Assembly: GCA_021414365.1 (NCBI GenBank)
Contig: JAIOOR010000019.1
Coordinates: forward strand, 26,140 to 90,139
DNA: 64,000 bases
Reading direction: 5' to 3'
From: Nitrosarchaeum sp.
Lineage (GTDB): Archaea > Thermoproteota > Nitrososphaeria > Nitrososphaerales > Nitrosopumilaceae
The position numbers were made by a program, and so were the translations under genes. Positions 63,538-64,000 of the stretch are shown piece after piece. The notes beneath the pieces were generated by a model that saw only the letters and a list, made by a program, of their open reading frames with translations, had not been told where the DNA came from and did no database searches. The stretch's first letter is position 1. Each line of letters opens with the position of its first letter.

Positions 63538-64000
63538 TTACGGTGTGCTTAAAACACCAAAAACATACCCTGCAGCTACTGAAAGTACCACTATCATTCC
63601 AGTATAAACGATAATTCTCTTGTTTCCAATCAATTTGCGAACAGAAAGAATGCTAGGTAATGAAATGACAGGATCAGAAAGCAAATAAGCCATGAGTGGA
63701 CCTCTTGCCATCCCCATTTGTAAAAATGCATTTGCCATTGGAACTTCAACAAGTGTTGGAAAATATGCGACTACACCAAACGCCACTGGAATGAATAATG
63801 CAATAACAGAATTGTTTCCAACATACTCTCCAATAATGTCACTTGGCAGTAGAAATATCAGAATACCTGAGAAAAACACTCCTATGATAAGATAAGGTCC
63901 GATTGTCTTTACAAAGCCAAACGTATCTTTCATCCATTCAATGAATTGTGATTTTTGGAAATATTTCTTAATAATTAATCCCACAATGCCAATCAAAATA
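63538..64000 (-). CDS. permease (DUF318/ArsP-like), N-terminus beyond window
   Basis: 152 visible residues, open past 63996 to the window edge. Four to five TM helices: FVKTIGPYLIIGVFFSGILIF, IALFIPVAFGVVAYFPT, and two at the end. The AYFPTLVEVPMANAFLQMGM segment and the SDPVISLPSILSVRKLIG segment match the YraQ/DUF318 permease family, which includes arsenical exporters ArsP. Only the C-terminal half is visible. Confidence 0.75.
   Translation of the reverse strand, partial: ILIGIVGLIIKKYFQKSQFIEWMKDTFGFVKTIGPYLIIGVFFSGILIFLLPSDIIGEYVGNNSVIALFIPVAFGVVAYFPTLVEVPMANAFLQMGMARGPLMAYLLSDPVISLPSILSVRKLIGNKRIIVYTGMIVVLSVAAGYVFGVLSTP

Noticed and set aside
1..64000. CRISPR arrays and rRNA genes
   Set aside because: No regularly spaced direct repeats and no rRNA-like stretches were seen. 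A full tRNA scan could not be run, so an intron-containing tRNA could be missed.

Overview
The window is AT-rich, gene-dense archaeal DNA. It most likely comes from an ammonia-oxidising Nitrososphaerota (Thaumarchaeota) of the Nitrosopumilus type. The support is an archaeal release factor aRF1, an archaeal AspRS, archaeal PurP, secreted proteins ending in a PEF(G)-CTERM-like tail, tryptophan-rich repeat and cupredoxin proteins, CbtAB cobalt uptake, many tiny Cys/His-rich proteins, and TATA-like boxes about 25-30 nt before start codons, which imply leaderless or very short-leader mRNAs. Species assignment is inference.

Layout. 0.2-5.9 kb: a compact trpEGDCBA operon (minus strand) in which every junction overlaps; no trpF is present. 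6-12 kb: small zinc-type and membrane proteins, a large secreted PEF-CTERM-like protein, a polyprenyl-phosphate glycosyltransferase with a GtrA domain, and a GT39/PMT-like membrane glycosyltransferase. 12-21 kb: an aldo/keto reductase, a MoxR/DUF58/VWA/BatD-like operon, an MGME1/RecB-like nuclease, a PAC2 protein and a nitroreductase. 21-30 kb: many small orphan proteins. They include four microproteins sharing a C-x-C-x-C-H signature, an 18-residue Lys/Ala peptide, a C2H2 finger, two apparently frameshifted Cys/His genes, a GIY-YIG-like protein, and several long hairpins outside genes. 30.3-32 kb: an XPD/Rad3-type helicase whose only full-length start is a CTG.

32.3-49.7 kb is accessory: loosely spaced orphan genes, dispersed palindromic and direct motifs, a PD-(D/E)XK-like protein, a class III nucleotide-cyclase-like protein beside a one-TM protein (a possible cyclic-nucleotide signalling or Pycsar-like defence pair), two proteins with HEPN-like R-x4-H motifs, and a 933-aa fusion of a proteasome-like Ntn-hydrolase domain to a C-terminal cupredoxin. 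It also holds a probable integrated element (about 45.0-48.9 kb) with AbrB and ribbon-helix-helix regulators, winged-helix proteins and a tyrosine integrase.

50-64 kb returns to core genes: ilvD, a HIT protein, aRF1, a DsbA-like thioredoxin, a DUF4443-type regulator divergent from cbtB-cbtA, two paralogous HTH regulators followed by a ZIP transporter, a short PEF-CTERM-like protein, purP, aspS, and a permease cut by the window end.

Most promising leads: the cyclase/TM pair, the CxCxCH microprotein family, the Ntn-hydrolase-cupredoxin fusion, two genes whose TATA spacing points to CUG as first codon, and the 56-nt promoter-preceded hairpin at 23873-23928.
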